Assembly (NCBI RefSeq): GCF_003443535.1
Contig: NZ_CP031946.1
Coordinates: 1,054,001-1,118,000, forward strand
Reading direction: 5' to 3'
DNA: 64,000 nucleotides
From: Ruegeria sp. AD91A
GTDB taxonomy: Bacteria > Pseudomonadota > Alphaproteobacteria > Rhodobacterales > Rhodobacteraceae
Under the pieces are notes generated by a model, which ran no database searches, was not told the DNA's origin, and saw only the letters and a program-made list of their open reading frames with translations. Each line of letters begins with the position of its first letter. Within the stretch, counting starts at the first letter, position 1. Shown in pieces: positions 36,276 to 47,637 of this stretch. The translations under genes and the position numbers were made by a program.

Positions 36276-37027
36276 AGCTCAAGGAATATCTTCAGTTTGT
36301 CAGCTACGCTAAGACCCTGGAAGACCTGTGGGATGCACATTGCCGCCAGATGGGTGAATTCGGGTTTTCCCGCCTGATCTATGGCCATACGCAATACAGG
36401 ACGGAGACGTCTCTGGGCGATCCCGAAGATTTCGTAATTCTGACAAACCACAAACGGGCCTATGTCGACGGTTTCATCAAGGATGGGCTTTATTTTCATG
36501 CCCCGATGTTGAAGTGGGCGTTGGACAATGAAGGCGCTGCCAGCTGGAAAATGCTGCAAGACATGAACTCGGGCGGAACGATGACCGCGAAGGAGCGCGA
36601 AGTTTTCGATTTCAACAAGTCCATGGGTGTGGTTTCTGGCTATACCGTCAGCTTCAATTCAGTTTCCATGCGCTCGAAGGGAGCGATTTCTCTGGCTGCT
36701 GCCAATGGGCTAAGCCAGGAAGACGTGGATGCGGTCTGGGAAGAACACGGCGACGACATTCTTCTTATGAACAATGTCGCCCACCTGAAAATCCTGACAT
36801 TGCCGTTCCATCCGCCAAATCGAGCACTGACCAAGCGACAACGCGAAGCGTTGCAGTGGGTCGGAGACGGGAAAACCACTCAGGATATCGCGCTGTTGAT
36901 GGGACTGACATCTGCAACTGTAGAAAAGCATCTGCGACTCGCGCGAGAGGCTCTCTCGGTCGAAACGACGGCGCAGGCGGTTCTCAAGGCGTCTCTGCAC
37001 AATCAGATGTTCATTATGGAAGTATAA
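36272..37027 (+). CDS. LuxR-family regulator with autoinducer-binding-like domain (LuxR solo)
   Basis: Predicted 251-residue regulator. Residues about 1-165 resemble the autoinducer-binding domain (FGFSRLIYGHTQYR and onward) and residues about 180-240 are a LuxR helix-turn-helix (LTKRQREALQWVGDGKTTQD, IALLMGLTSATVEKHLRLA). No luxI gene is in the window, so it is a candidate solo that may answer to a foreign or non-AHL ligand; several AHL-contact positions of TraR are hard to align, so ligand binding is uncertain. Its ATG overlaps the aroQ stop, so both are made together. A palindrome (37059-37071) follows it. Confidence 0.85.
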   Translation: MKLKEYLQFVSYAKTLEDLWDAHCRQMGEFGFSRLIYGHTQYRTETSLGDPEDFVILTNHKRAYVDGFIKDGLYFHAPMLKWALDNEGAASWKMLQDMNSGGTMTAKEREVFDFNKSMGVVSGYTVSFNSVSMRSKGAISLAAANGLSQEDVDAVWEEHGDDILLMNNVAHLKILTLPFHPPNRALTKRQREALQWVGDGKTTQDIALLMGLTSATVEKHLRLAREALSVETTAQAVLKASLHNQMFIMEV

Positions 37028-37395
37028 CCGCAATATTTTGACGCTATCCCGCGTCAGTTTACCTTAGGTAAGGAAATCACTACTTTTCAAATCAAACCTA
37101 AAAGTTGCAAAGTGAGAGTGTTCCGTGAGTGGTGGCTTTAGCCAGGGAACATTGGGTTGGATCTTTGCAATAACAAAGCTCTCCGATCACTCTGACAAGG
37201 GGGCGCCTATTTGTCCGCGTGCCAGTGTCGGAAATTTTGGGGGGCCTCGACCATCCCCATCATGCGGGGCCCTCCAATTCTTCTATAGATCGCTGAAGTA
37301 TTCTGTTTGCCAATAGCAAAAGAAAAAGGGTCACGCTATGCGTAACCCTTTAATTTTATTGGAAAATGCCGCTTTCGGCACTTTCCCTGTGCCAC
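37028..37395. other. Intergenic region between luxR and tsf
   Basis: About 370 bases. TGACGC-TATCCC-GCGTCA (37039-37056) followed by GTTT is a weak terminator candidate for luxR; TTACC-TTA-GGTAA (37059-37071) is a perfect palindrome of unknown role. A frame of 63 codons from a GTG at 37125 has no good support. The right end is the tsf terminator. Confidence 0.4.
37321..37351 (-). terminator. Terminator of the rpsB-tsf operon
   Basis: On the minus strand AAAGGGTTACGC and GCGTGACCCTTT form a 12-bp stem with one mismatch and a 3-base loop, followed by TTTTTCTTTT. About 45 bases after the tsf stop. Confidence 0.85.
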
Positions 37396-38271
37396 TTAGC
37401 CTTGAGCGGCCTTGGCGACCTCGGCTGCGAAGTCTTCTTTCTCAACCACGATACCTTCGCCAACTTCCAGGCGGATAAAGCCGGTGATGGTCGCGCCGGC
37501 TTCCTTGGCCGCTGCTTCGACGGTCAGGTCAGGGTTCACGACAAACTGCTGGTTCAGCAGAGTCGATTCCGCGACGAATTTCTTCATACGGCCTTCGATC
37601 ATCTTTTCGATCACCTGCTCCGGCTTGCCGGATTCGCGGGCGATGTCCATCTGGACCTGCTTTTCTTTCTCGACAACTGCCGGGTCCATGTCTGCTTCGG
37701 ACAGGGCCGCCGGGTTCACGGCTGCGATGTGCATTGCAACCTGTTTGCCGATTGCTTCGTCGCCACCGGTCAGAGCAACCAGAACGCCGATTTTTCCCAT
37801 GCCGTTGGTGGCCGCATTGTGGACGTAGGACACAACGGTGTCGCCCGACAGTTTGGCCATGCGGCGCACCGACATGTTCTCGCCAATCGTGGCGATCTTG
37901 TCGGTCAGGGTGTCTGCAACGGTTTTGCCGCCCAGATCAGCTGCCAGCAGCTCTTCTACGTTGTCTACGCCTTCAGCCGCGTAAGCAATCTTGCCGACCA
38001 TTTCCTGGAATTCCGCGTTTTTCGCGACAAAGTCGGTTTCCGAGTTCACTTCGACAGCAACACCGTTGCCATCGTTGACGTGCACTGCAACCAGACCCTC
38101 TGCTGCGGTACGGCCGGATTTCTTGGCCGCTTTGGCCAGACCCTTGGTACGCAGCCAATCAACGGCTTCGTCCATGTTTCCGCCGGTTTCGGTCAGCGCC
38201 TTTTTTGCGTCCATCATGCCTGCGCCGGTCGAGTCGCGCAGTTCTTTAACCATTGCTGCTGTGATTGCCAT
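37396..38271 (-). CDS. tsf: Translation elongation factor Ts
   Basis: Predicted 291-residue EF-Ts, the nucleotide exchange factor for EF-Tu. N-terminal UBA-like segment ([19 protein letters not shown]), the TDFVAKN motif of the core domain that contacts EF-Tu, and the C-terminal dimerisation-type subdomains (MPFGS-type region absent in detail but [20 protein letters not shown] segment seen as [10 protein letters not shown]). It follows rpsB by 76 bases in the conserved rpsB-tsf order. Confidence 0.97.
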   Translation of the reverse strand: MAITAAMVKELRDSTGAGMMDAKKALTETGGNMDEAVDWLRTKGLAKAAKKSGRTAAEGLVAVHVNDGNGVAVEVNSETDFVAKNAEFQEMVGKIAYAAEGVDNVEELLAADLGGKTVADTLTDKIATIGENMSVRRMAKLSGDTVVSYVHNAATNGMGKIGVLVALTGGDEAIGKQVAMHIAAVNPAALSEADMDPAVVEKEKQVQMDIARESGKPEQVIEKMIEGRMKKFVAESTLLNQQFVVNPDLTVEAAAKEAGATITGFIRLEVGEGIVVEKEDFAAEVAKAAQG

Positions 38272-38347
38272 CTCTTGGCTCTCCTCAATTCAAACGGAAT
38301 TGGGGCAGGTCTACCCTGCCCCATATGTCATTTACGTGACGGGCAGC

Positions 38348-39148
38348 TTACGCTTCGGCTTTCGCTTCCGGAGCGGCTTCTTCTGCGGGTGCTTCTTCCA
38401 CAACGGCTTCCTCAACCGGCGCTTCTTCGAATGCACCCAGGTCAACACCTGCTGCGCCCATCTGAGCGGTCATACCGTCCAGAGCCGCGCGTGCGGCCAA
38501 ATCGCAGTACAGAGAGATTGCGCGGGCTGCGTCGTCGTTACCGGGGATGATGTAGTCGACACCGTCGGGTGAGCAGTTGGTGTCGACAACAGCCACAACC
38601 GGGATACCCAGTTTGTTGGCTTCGGCGATGGCCAGTGCTTCTTTCTTGACGTCGATGACGAACAGCAGATCAGGAACGCCGCCCATCTCACGGATACCGC
38701 CCAGCGATGCCTGCAGTTTGCCCTGGTCACGTTCCATGCCCAGGCGCTCTTTCTTGGTCAGGCCTTCGGCGCCCGATTCCATTGCTTCGTCGATCTGGTT
38801 CAGACGGTTGATCGACTGGGAAACGGTTTTCCAGTTGGTCAACGTGCCACCCAGCCAACGGTGGTTCATGTAGTACTGAGCCGACTTTTCTGCAGCCTCT
38901 GCAATCGGCTGAGCTGCCTGACGCTTGGTACCAACGAACAGAACGCGGCCACCTTTTGCAACGGTGTCACGAACGGCCTGCAGAGCTTGGTCCAGCATTG
39001 GAACAGTCTGGGTCAGGTCCATGATGTGGATACCATTGCGCGAGCCGTAGATGAACGGGCCCATGCGGGGATTCCAACGCTGTGTCTGGTGACCAAAGTG
39101 AACGCCAGCTTCCAGCAGCTGACGCATGGTGAACTCGGGAAGAGCCAT
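38348..39148 (-). CDS. rpsB: 30S ribosomal protein S2
   Basis: Predicted 266-residue S2. N-terminus [25 protein letters not shown] and the motifs [22 protein letters not shown] and [12 protein letters not shown] are diagnostic. Start at 39148 has AAGGAAAA before it; an upstream ATG in frame gives a non-family extension. The C-terminal 45 residues form an Ala/Glu-rich acidic tail ([18 protein letters not shown]), common in alphaproteobacterial S2. First gene of the rpsB-tsf unit. Confidence 0.97.
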   Translation of the reverse strand: MALPEFTMRQLLEAGVHFGHQTQRWNPRMGPFIYGSRNGIHIMDLTQTVPMLDQALQAVRDTVAKGGRVLFVGTKRQAAQPIAEAAEKSAQYYMNHRWLGGTLTNWKTVSQSINRLNQIDEAMESGAEGLTKKERLGMERDQGKLQASLGGIREMGGVPDLLFVIDVKKEALAIAEANKLGIPVVAVVDTNCSPDGVDYIIPGNDDAARAISLYCDLAARAALDGMTAQMGAAGVDLGAFEEAPVEEAVVEEAPAEEAAPEAKAEA

Positions 39149-39313
39149 GCTATTTTCCTTTTCCGGTTTACGCCTCGGCGGGGGTGAAAGAAGCGGATGC
39201 TCCAACCGGCGGGCCAGATAGGGATGTCTCCCCTACAAAGCCCAAACCCCGCCTGCGGGTTTGAATGGCGCGCGTATACGGCAGGTTTGGACGCAGTGCA
39301 AGGGTCAATGCCC
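39149..39313 (-). promoter_or_regulatory. Leader region of rpsB with hairpin
   Basis: Contains CAAACCC/GGGTTTG with inner pairs at 39243-39263, a hairpin in the long 5' leader of rpsB on the minus strand. S2 mRNA leaders are autoregulated in several bacteria; whether this one is cannot be told here. The hairpin could also serve as a stop for the preceding olsA transcript. Confidence 0.4.
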
Positions 39314-40168
39314 TTATTTTTCAAGCCGCGCCAATGCATGAGCGTGGCGCACCGCCGCTTCGCAATGGGCCGCCAGTTCCTTGCGGTTGGCGAAGTCCCT
39401 GATCCGGGCCGGCGAATGATAGATCAGTTCAACGGATCCTTGTCTGCGCGCACCCAAAGTCTTGAGCAGGTGCGGCGCGAAATCCATATCGCCCCACCAG
39501 CCATAGAAACGGTCAGGCTGACCTTTCGGTGCGTGAAACACCACCGAAACCGGTTGAACATACATGAAATCACGCAATTCTTCTGAAAAGAACGCGGCAA
39601 AGAGTGTTGTTTTAAAGGGTAAAACACGCAATCCGTCGGTCGAGGTGCCCTCGGGGAAGAACAACAATTTATGTCCGGCCTTGAGTCGTTCTTCGAAGAT
39701 CGCCGTCTGCTCGCGCGCCTTTTTGCGATCCCGCTCGATGAATAAGGTCCCGGTGGCCCGTGCCAACCATCCGATACCCGGCCAGTTTGCAACTTCTGCC
39801 TTGGACACGAAGTAGACTCTCTTGCGGGCGTTCAAGGCAAAGATATCCAGCCAGGATGTGTGGTTGGCGACAACTGCACCGTGCTCCTTCATCAACGCGC
39901 CCGAGCAGTGAAATCCAATTCCAAGGATGCGAAGCGCGTTTCGGCACACGAACTGGCTGATAAAAGGTGTAACGGGGCGGTGAACGCCAAAAAACGGCAA
40001 CTCGATCAGTCGAATGGCCAACAGAACAAGCAGACCGCCGAACACAAGGATGGCCAAAGGCAATCCCCTCAGTAAAACGAGTATCCAACCGACAAAACCC
40101 AGTTCGATTGGGTCCGGCGCTTCCTCACTGTTCCAAAGCGGATCATTCACCGATTCAAGCTCCGCCAT
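39314..40168 (-). CDS. olsA: 1-acyl-glycerol-3-phosphate-type acyltransferase, OlsA-like
   Basis: Predicted 284-residue membrane-bound PlsC-family acyltransferase. Catalytic HX4D motif NHTSWLD, the second motif region VLFIERDRKKAR-like (TLFIERDRKK), and FPEGTSTDG are intact. One or two membrane segments near the N-terminus (ILVFGGLLVLLAI). Its start overlaps the end of the OlsB-like gene by 14 bases; in Sinorhizobium and Rhodobacter an OlsB-OlsA pair makes ornithine lipid, with OlsA adding the second acyl chain. A role in ordinary phosphatidic acid synthesis is the alternative. Confidence 0.86.
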   Translation of the reverse strand: MAELESVNDPLWNSEEAPDPIELGFVGWILVLLRGLPLAILVFGGLLVLLAIRLIELPFFGVHRPVTPFISQFVCRNALRILGIGFHCSGALMKEHGAVVANHTSWLDIFALNARKRVYFVSKAEVANWPGIGWLARATGTLFIERDRKKAREQTAIFEERLKAGHKLLFFPEGTSTDGLRVLPFKTTLFAAFFSEELRDFMYVQPVSVVFHAPKGQPDRFYGWWGDMDFAPHLLKTLGARRQGSVELIYHSPARIRDFANRKELAAHCEAAVRHAHALARLEK

Positions 40169-40910
40169 AGATGCGCTTCTGCCGCTCGTTCATACGGGTC
40201 GTATCCAGGATCAGGCACACATCGGTGGTGTTGAAGTCGTGATCGATGAACGCCCCCTCGCCGACGAAACCGCCGAGCCTCAGATAGGCTTTGATCAGGG
40301 CTGGAACCTGCAACATGGCGCTGCGACGATCCAATGCGTCCGGTGCGACAAGATCCATGGTCTGAAACACGCTCGGCTGAGCCCTCACCCGCAGGTCTGG
40401 CGGCGCCAGATGATTGTGATGCAGCATGGACAATGGCTGGGCCAGTTCCTGCACATCCGTGCCATGAAAACTGGCGACACCGAACAGGATTTCGATCTCA
40501 CGTTCGGCCACATACCTAGAGAGACCATTCCAGAGATGATACATCGCCGTACCGCCCCGGTAGTCCCTGTGCAGGCACGACCGGCCCAGTTCCAAGAGCT
40601 TGCGGCCACTTTGCTTGAGAACGGTCAGATCGTATTCGTCTTCGGAATAAAACTGACCCAATTCTGCCGCACGATCGCCCGGCAACAGCCTGTAAACGCC
40701 GACGACTTCCCCTGTCGCGTCATCAAGGGCCAGCAAGTGATCGAAGTAAGGATCAAACCGGTCACGTTCCAACCCAGTCACATGATCGATCAGCTCGCCC
40801 CCGCCGCCGAGTTCACGCACGAACACGTCATAGCGTAACCGCTGCGCGGCGTGCAGTTCGTCTTGAGTTTCCGCCAATTTGATCGTGAACGAGGGGCCAG
40901 CGTCCGGCAT
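40155..40910 (-). CDS. olsB: L-ornithine N-alpha-acyltransferase OlsB-like
   Basis: Predicted 251-residue GNAT-related protein of the OlsB family, which acylates ornithine from 3-hydroxyacyl-ACP as the first step of ornithine lipid synthesis. Segments typical of the group: LRYDVFVRELGG near the N-terminus, YRLLPGDRAAE, ELGRSCLHRDYRGGTAMYHLW and LFGVASFHG. The family is distantly related to AHL synthases. Coupled by a 14-base overlap to the OlsA-like gene. Ornithine lipids have no phosphorus and are often raised in phosphate starvation; I see no PHO box directly upstream. Confidence 0.9.
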   Translation of the reverse strand: MPDAGPSFTIKLAETQDELHAAQRLRYDVFVRELGGGGELIDHVTGLERDRFDPYFDHLLALDDATGEVVGVYRLLPGDRAAELGQFYSEDEYDLTVLKQSGRKLLELGRSCLHRDYRGGTAMYHLWNGLSRYVAEREIEILFGVASFHGTDVQELAQPLSMLHHNHLAPPDLRVRAQPSVFQTMDLVAPDALDRRSAMLQVPALIKAYLRLGGFVGEGAFIDHDFNTTDVCLILDTTRMNERQKRIYGGA

Positions 40911-41018
40911 GTCTGACTTATCGATCCTATGTTGTCATCGCGGCTGATACCCCAGTTCTTCAGGGGAAGGCAACAAGTGGGCATCTGGCCTTTTCTGTTA
41001 ACTCTTCTTAAACCAGTT

Positions 41019-41201
41019 TCACGGATCAAAGACCGGCATCAGGGCGATGCGCGTTCCGTCGATTACCACTTTCCCCTGCTCGCGAAAGTTCACGGTGATC
41101 TTGCCTGCGACGTTGGACTGAACCTGTCCGACACCCCATTCGGGGAAATCCGGGTGGCGAACAAACATGCCCGGTGCAAGAATAGCATTCATGTCTGTCA
41201 T
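41019..41201 (-). CDS. DUF3553 small protein
   Basis: Predicted 60-residue protein of the DUF3553 family, resembling a small beta-barrel (SH3-like) fold: PGMFVRHPDFPEWGVGQVQS and VNFREQGKVVIDG. The fold is like the CarD/UvrD C-terminal tudor-type modules, which suggests nucleic-acid or protein contact, but no function is established. I start it at ATG 41201 (GGAAG upstream); the longer frame upstream is out of family and overlaps chpT. Divergent from chpT, with starts 44 bases apart, so promoters overlap. Confidence 0.8.
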   Translation of the reverse strand: MTDMNAILAPGMFVRHPDFPEWGVGQVQSNVAGKITVNFREQGKVVIDGTRIALMPVFDP

Positions 41202-41244
41202 TTGGGGCTTCCGGTTCCTGCGGCAGATACCGCAGGAGGTACGC

Positions 41245-41841
41245 ATGGGCAACACGAACGTCAACCTGGCTGAATTGATCGGCTCCCGAATCTGCCACGA
41301 TCTGATCAGCCCGATCGGTGCAATCACCAACGGGCTGGAACTGTTGGACATGGTTGGCGCGGTGCAGGGCCCCGAGATGGAGTTGATCTCGGGCAGCGTC
41401 GGCAGCGCTGGTGCGCGCATCCGTTTTTTCAGGGTTGCCTTTGGATCAGCAGGAGAACAACCGCTTGGGCGAGCCGAAGTGACTGAACTGCTCAAGGATA
41501 TGGAACGCACCGGACGGGTACGGGTCATTTGGAATCTGAAGGAACCCGTGCCGCGAAATCAGGTCAAACTGGCCTTTTTGGGAATCATGTGCTGCGAAAG
41601 CGCCATGCCACTGGGCGGAACGGTCGAATTCAAAACCCAAGATGAAAAATGGACGATCACCGGGACCGCAGACAAACTGAATGTGGATGCTGAACTGTGG
41701 AAACACGTTGCAACCGGTCGGTTCCCCAACAAGATTACACCTGCGCAGGTCCAGTTCGCTCTGCTGCCCGAAACGGCAAATGCAATGGGTCGGCGCGTTT
41801 CAGTCGAAACCGCTGCGACCCGTGTTTTGCTGCGCTTTTAG
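41245..41841 (+). CDS. chpT: Histidine phosphotransferase ChpT
   Basis: Predicted 198-residue ChpT, which relays phosphate from the hybrid kinase CckA to CtrA and CpdR in the alphaproteobacterial cell-cycle and motility pathway. The phospho-accepting His18 lies in [20 protein letters not shown], the DHp-like helix; the C-terminal part has a degenerate ATPase-like fold without nucleotide motifs, as in ChpT. GGAGG lies 6 bases before the ATG at 41245. Stop overlaps the convergent proA stop by 4 bases. A CtrA-type site in this window is at 20972. Confidence 0.92.
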   Translation: MGNTNVNLAELIGSRICHDLISPIGAITNGLELLDMVGAVQGPEMELISGSVGSAGARIRFFRVAFGSAGEQPLGRAEVTELLKDMERTGRVRVIWNLKEPVPRNQVKLAFLGIMCCESAMPLGGTVEFKTQDEKWTITGTADKLNVDAELWKHVATGRFPNKITPAQVQFALLPETANAMGRRVSVETAATRVLLRF

Positions 41842-43100
41842 TCCCGGGTCGTTCCGTTCCCGCGCACCAGGTATTTGAAACTGGTCAATTGGGCGGCCCC
41901 CACCGGGCCGCGGGCATGCATTTTGCCCGTGGCGATTCCGATCTCGGCGCCCATCCCGAATTCACCACCATCGGCGAACTGAGTCGAAGCGTTGTGCATC
42001 AGGATCGCGCTATCTAGGCGCTCAAAAAAACGGGCCGCAGCAGCGCCGTCCTCGGTCATGATACAATCGGTATGGTTTGATCCGTATCGCTGGATATGCG
42101 CAATGGCTGCGTCGATGTCAGCGACAGGCTTGGCCGCGATAACACTGTCCAGAAACTCTTTTCCCCAATCCTCAGCCGTTGCGGAAACTGTACCCTCAAC
42201 CGCAAGTATGCCGTCGGCGTGAACCTCAACCCCAGCATTCACGAGCGCGGCGATCACGTCACGCCCCAGCGTTTCGGCGATGTCCTGATGGATCAGCAAG
42301 CATTCGGCAGCACCGCAGATGCCGGTGCGACGGGTTTTGGCGTTCAGCACCACGTCCAACGTTTTCTGCGGATCAGCCGCCTTGTCGACATAGATGTGCA
42401 CGATACCTTCAAGATGCGCAAAGACAGGCACACGAGCCTCACGCTGCACAAGGCCCACCAACCCCTTGCCTCCGCGCGGAACGATGACGTCGACATAGTC
42501 GGTCAGGGTCAGCAACTCCTGCACCGCAGCGCGGTCACGTGTCGGCACCAGCTGAATCGCATCTTCCGGCAGATCGGCGGCCTTCAGCCCTTCTACCAAG
42601 CAGGCATAAATCGCGGTTGAGGAATGAAAACTCTCGGACCCGCCCCGCAGGATGACAGCATTTCCGGATTTCAGACACAACGCGCCTGCGTCAGCGGTTA
42701 CATTTGGGCGGCTTTCGTAGATCACGCCGATCACACCCAGCGGGGTGCGCACGCGCTGGATATTCAATCCTGTCGGTCGGTCCCATTCGGCCAGCACTTC
42801 GCCCACCGGATCGGTCTGATCAGCCACCGCGCGCAAACCATCGACCATGCCCTGAACACGCGCCTCATCCAGCATAAGGCGATCCATCATCGCCGGGCTC
42901 AGGCCCTTCTCAATGCCAAACTCCAGATCCTTTTGGTTGGCTTCGATGATCTCCCCGCGATTGGCCCAAACCGCCTCGGCTGCCGCAATCAGAGCGGCAT
43001 GCTTTCGTTCGGCGCTTGAAAAAGCCAGTTTACGTGATGCCGCCTTGGCACGTTTCCCAAGATCGGCCATCAGAGCTGGAATGCTGTCAAAGTCTTTCAT
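41838..43100 (-). CDS. proA: Gamma-glutamyl phosphate reductase ProA
   Basis: Predicted 420-residue NADPH-dependent reductase converting gamma-glutamyl phosphate to glutamate semialdehyde, the second step of proline synthesis. The catalytic Cys region reads [18 protein letters not shown], and [29 protein letters not shown] and [12 protein letters not shown] are family motifs. Follows proB by 33 bases in the same direction. Normal length. Confidence 0.96.
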   Translation of the reverse strand: MKDFDSIPALMADLGKRAKAASRKLAFSSAERKHAALIAAAEAVWANRGEIIEANQKDLEFGIEKGLSPAMMDRLMLDEARVQGMVDGLRAVADQTDPVGEVLAEWDRPTGLNIQRVRTPLGVIGVIYESRPNVTADAGALCLKSGNAVILRGGSESFHSSTAIYACLVEGLKAADLPEDAIQLVPTRDRAAVQELLTLTDYVDVIVPRGGKGLVGLVQREARVPVFAHLEGIVHIYVDKAADPQKTLDVVLNAKTRRTGICGAAECLLIHQDIAETLGRDVIAALVNAGVEVHADGILAVEGTVSATAEDWGKEFLDSVIAAKPVADIDAAIAHIQRYGSNHTDCIMTEDGAAAARFFERLDSAILMHNASTQFADGGEFGMGAEIGIATGKMHARGPVGAAQLTSFKYLVRGNGTTRD

Positions 43101-43133
43101 GTCGCGTGCCTCTCAGGTCGTCTTATTCGATGG

Positions 43134-45271
<2,138 letters not shown>

Positions 45272-45299
45272 CTACTGCAAAGGCCCCATCGGCCACAAG

Positions 45300-45836
45300 T
45301 CAGAGTTTTTTACTGTACGTCCAGGTGGGCACATTCGCATCACGCGCCACCGAATAGCTTTCTGCATCGCCAAGATACTGGAACCCGCAATGGGTCAGAA
45401 CCCGGGCAGAGGCCGGATTGTCCTGGAACACGCTGGCAAACATGGTCGCGTTTTCCAGCGGGTTGGCATTCACCAGCGCTTCGACAGCCATAGAGGCAAT
45501 GCCGGTATTCCAATAGATCGGCGCAACCCAATAGCCGACTTCTGACTGATTCCGATCCAGCCGTTTCAGCGTGATCAGACCAATCAGCTCCGGGCCATCA
45601 TCCTTGGTGGCATCCATGACCCAGACATCCTCGTCCCGGTCTTCAGCCATTGAGCGCGTGACAAAAGCTTCGGTCGAGCCTGGGGCCAAAGGATGTGCAA
45701 TACTGGTTGTCATGCGTGCCACACGCTCATCACCGGCATAATGCTCGATCAGCCCCATATCCGAACGACGCAGAGGGCGCAGATCGAACCGCTCGGTTTC
45801 TATGACCGGCTGATTTATTATTGTTTCAAGTTTCAT
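45300..45836 (-). CDS. GNAT-family acetyltransferase (RimJ/RimL-like)
   Basis: Predicted 178-residue acetyltransferase of the RimJ/RimL group that often modifies ribosomal or other protein N-termini. ETERFDLRPLRRSDM at the N-terminus, ELIGLITLKR and EVGYWVAPIYWNTGIASMAV with the acetyl-CoA loop (usual G-x-G partly changed to WNTGIA) are visible. ATG at 45836 overlaps the stop of the LysE gene by 4 bases. Acceptor unknown. Confidence 0.85.
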   Translation of the reverse strand: MKLETIINQPVIETERFDLRPLRRSDMGLIEHYAGDERVARMTTSIAHPLAPGSTEAFVTRSMAEDRDEDVWVMDATKDDGPELIGLITLKRLDRNQSEVGYWVAPIYWNTGIASMAVEALVNANPLENATMFASVFQDNPASARVLTHCGFQYLGDAESYSVARDANVPTWTYSKKL

Positions 45837-46441
45837 GAGTGTGTTCCTCCTCCGAACAACACGAAAAGTACGGACGCAACCGTAAGACCCGCCAACGTCC
45901 ACATCAGATATTTTTCAACTGGCCGTCCTTCAACCGCGTGGGCAATTCTATCGCCCGCAAAGGTCCAGATCGGATGAAGAACCACCTGACAAAACAACAA
46001 ACAAAGAGCGATCGTAATCGTCGCTTCAAAACTGGGCGTGCCCGCGGCCACAAACCCGGTGAAACCGGCAATGATCATGGCCCAGGCTTTGGGATTGAGC
46101 GGATGAACAATCAATCCCGCCAGAAAGCCGGGGGCCCTCCCCTCGGACTGTTGTCGCGACAACCGCGTGTTGGCAATTTTCCACGCCAACCACATGATAT
46201 AGGCCGCTGACGCGTATTTAAGTACCGTAAACACCTCAGGTGCCTGATCCGCGAGATGCAGTAACCCAAAACCAATCGGCCAAATGATCAACTGCTTCCC
46301 CAGAATCACCCCCCCGACAAAAGGTAATGCTGCCCGAAAGCCATAGCGCGCACCCGTTCCCAACAGGACCATGTTGGCCGGTCCCGGCGTGCCGACCTGG
46401 CTGGCGGCAAAAATCAGGAAACTGGTGGTTGCGACTGTCAT
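45833..46441 (-). CDS. LysE-family translocator
   Basis: Predicted 202-residue inner-membrane exporter of the LysE/RhtB group with about six membrane segments. The N-terminal PGPANMVLLGTGARYG matches the family's PGP motif. Probable export of an amino acid or derivative. It lies between the ribosomal protein genes and a GNAT gene, coupled to the latter by overlap. Confidence 0.9.
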   Translation of the reverse strand: MTVATTSFLIFAASQVGTPGPANMVLLGTGARYGFRAALPFVGGVILGKQLIIWPIGFGLLHLADQAPEVFTVLKYASAAYIMWLAWKIANTRLSRQQSEGRAPGFLAGLIVHPLNPKAWAMIIAGFTGFVAAGTPSFEATITIALCLLFCQVVLHPIWTFAGDRIAHAVEGRPVEKYLMWTLAGLTVASVLFVLFGGGTHS

Positions 46442-46472
46442 CGGTTTGATTGATCACGATTGCGTTAGAACG

Positions 46473-46502
46473 AAAAAGGGACCGGCACTTTGTGCCGGTC
46501 CC
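46473..46502 (-). terminator. Terminator of rplU-rpmA
   Basis: Minus strand: GGGACCGGCAC, AAA, GTGCCGGTCCC, then TTTTT. A perfect 11-bp stem with T-run, about 35 bases after the rpmA stop. Confidence 0.92.
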
Positions 46503-46536
46503 CCATGAATTTTTCTTAAACCTTCTGGGTTTCGGC

Positions 46537-46806
46537 TTACTCTGCGGCCTCCGCCACTGGCAGGACCGAAATGAAGGTGCGGTTTTTAAGTCCTTTATGG
46601 AACTTAACGGCGCCATCGGTGGTTGCAAAGATGGTGTGATCCTTGCCCATACCTACGCCTTCGCCCGGCCAGAACTTGGTGCCGCGCTGACGCACGATGA
46701 TGTTACCTGCGATAGCGGCCTGGCCACCATACAGTTTTACGCCAAGGCGACGACCAGCTGAGTCGCGACCGTTACGGGAGGAACCGCCAGCTTTTTTATG
46801 TGCCAT
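46537..46806 (-). CDS. rpmA: 50S ribosomal protein L27
   Basis: Predicted 89-residue L27. [20 protein letters not shown] at the N-terminus and LGVKLYGG and [13 protein letters not shown] are diagnostic. No cleavable N-terminal extension of the Firmicutes type. Follows rplU by 11 bases. Confidence 0.98.
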   Translation of the reverse strand: MAHKKAGGSSRNGRDSAGRRLGVKLYGGQAAIAGNIIVRQRGTKFWPGEGVGMGKDHTIFATTDGAVKFHKGLKNRTFISVLPVAEAAE

Positions 46807-46817
46807 TCTCTCTCTCC

Positions 46818-47426
46818 TTAGCCTTTGGCCAGTTCTTTGGCCTGCTCAACCCATTCGGGCTTCACTTTGACCGTTTCGATAGCAGCAATCTGCTCGTCCG
46901 ACAAGGCGGCCAGAGCTGCAAAGCTTTCGATACCGGCCTCGTTCAGCTTCTTGGCAGCGGCTGGGCCGACGCCAGTCAGCGCGGTCAGATCGTCCGCAGC
47001 AGCAGAGGGTGTATCGGCTTTGGCTTCAGCTTTCTTTACAGGCTTTGCCGCCGGAGCAGAGTCGCCTGCCGGAGCGGATCCGGTTGCAGCCTTGATGCCC
47101 GACTTGTCAGCGCCCGACGCAAGAATGTCGGTGATCTTGACCAGAGTCAGTTTCTGACGGTGGCCAACGGTACGCTTCGAGCTGTGCTTACGACGGCGCT
47201 TGACGAACTTGATGACCTTGTCACCTTTGACCTGTTCGATCACTTCGGCCTGTACGCCTGCGCCTTCAACGAAAGGTGCGCCAACAACCGGAGCGTCACC
47301 GCCCAGCATCAGAACATCGTTGAATTGAACTTTTTCTCCTGCGTCGGCAGCCAGTTTTTCAACGCGGAGCATATCGCCCGCCTGAACCTTGTACTGCTTG
47401 CCGCCAGTCTTGAGGACCGCAAACAT
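46818..47426 (-). CDS. rplU: 50S ribosomal protein L21 with C-terminal helix-hairpin-helix extension
   Basis: Predicted 202 residues, about twice the usual L21 (103). Residues 1-103 are L21 ([34 protein letters not shown]). A linker rich in Ala, Pro and Lys (about 110-145) leads to a C-terminal domain (about 147-202) with [20 protein letters not shown] and [19 protein letters not shown], a helix-hairpin-helix fold like those found in DNA- or RNA-binding proteins. The extension occurs in some alphaproteobacterial L21 proteins; its role is unknown. The frame is continuous and is not two genes. Confidence 0.95.
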   Translation of the reverse strand: MFAVLKTGGKQYKVQAGDMLRVEKLAADAGEKVQFNDVLMLGGDAPVVGAPFVEGAGVQAEVIEQVKGDKVIKFVKRRRKHSSKRTVGHRQKLTLVKITDILASGADKSGIKAATGSAPAGDSAPAAKPVKKAEAKADTPSAAADDLTALTGVGPAAAKKLNEAGIESFAALAALSDEQIAAIETVKVKPEWVEQAKELAKG

Positions 47427-47637
47427 GCGTCTTTCCTTTTCATATCCGCGTTCTGTGGTCCCCTGAACCGGGTGTTGCTGGCTTAAGCCACCTCGAACAG
47501 CGAGCCCTTTTCGGGCTGTGTGACTGACCCTGTGACGATGTCGAATGGGTCAAATAATAACGATACCCGGCGCGGAAAACCGGCCGGGATGCGCGCTTAT
47601 CCATAGAACGTCGTAAAAAGTCAACACCAAAGCGATG
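47427..47637. other. Intergenic region upstream of rplU
   Basis: Leader of the minus-strand rplU-rpmA operon, containing AGCCC-TTTTC-GGGCT near 47501. No gene is seen. The hairpin could be part of an L21 leader but has no T-tract. Confidence 0.35.

Noticed and set aside
37125..37316. A 63-codon frame starting with GTG before tsf
   Set aside because: No convincing ribosome site and no recognisable pattern; could be checked by conservation.
40998..41011. Possible CtrA site TTAA-N6-TTAA near olsB
   Set aside because: The spacing is 6, not 7 bases.
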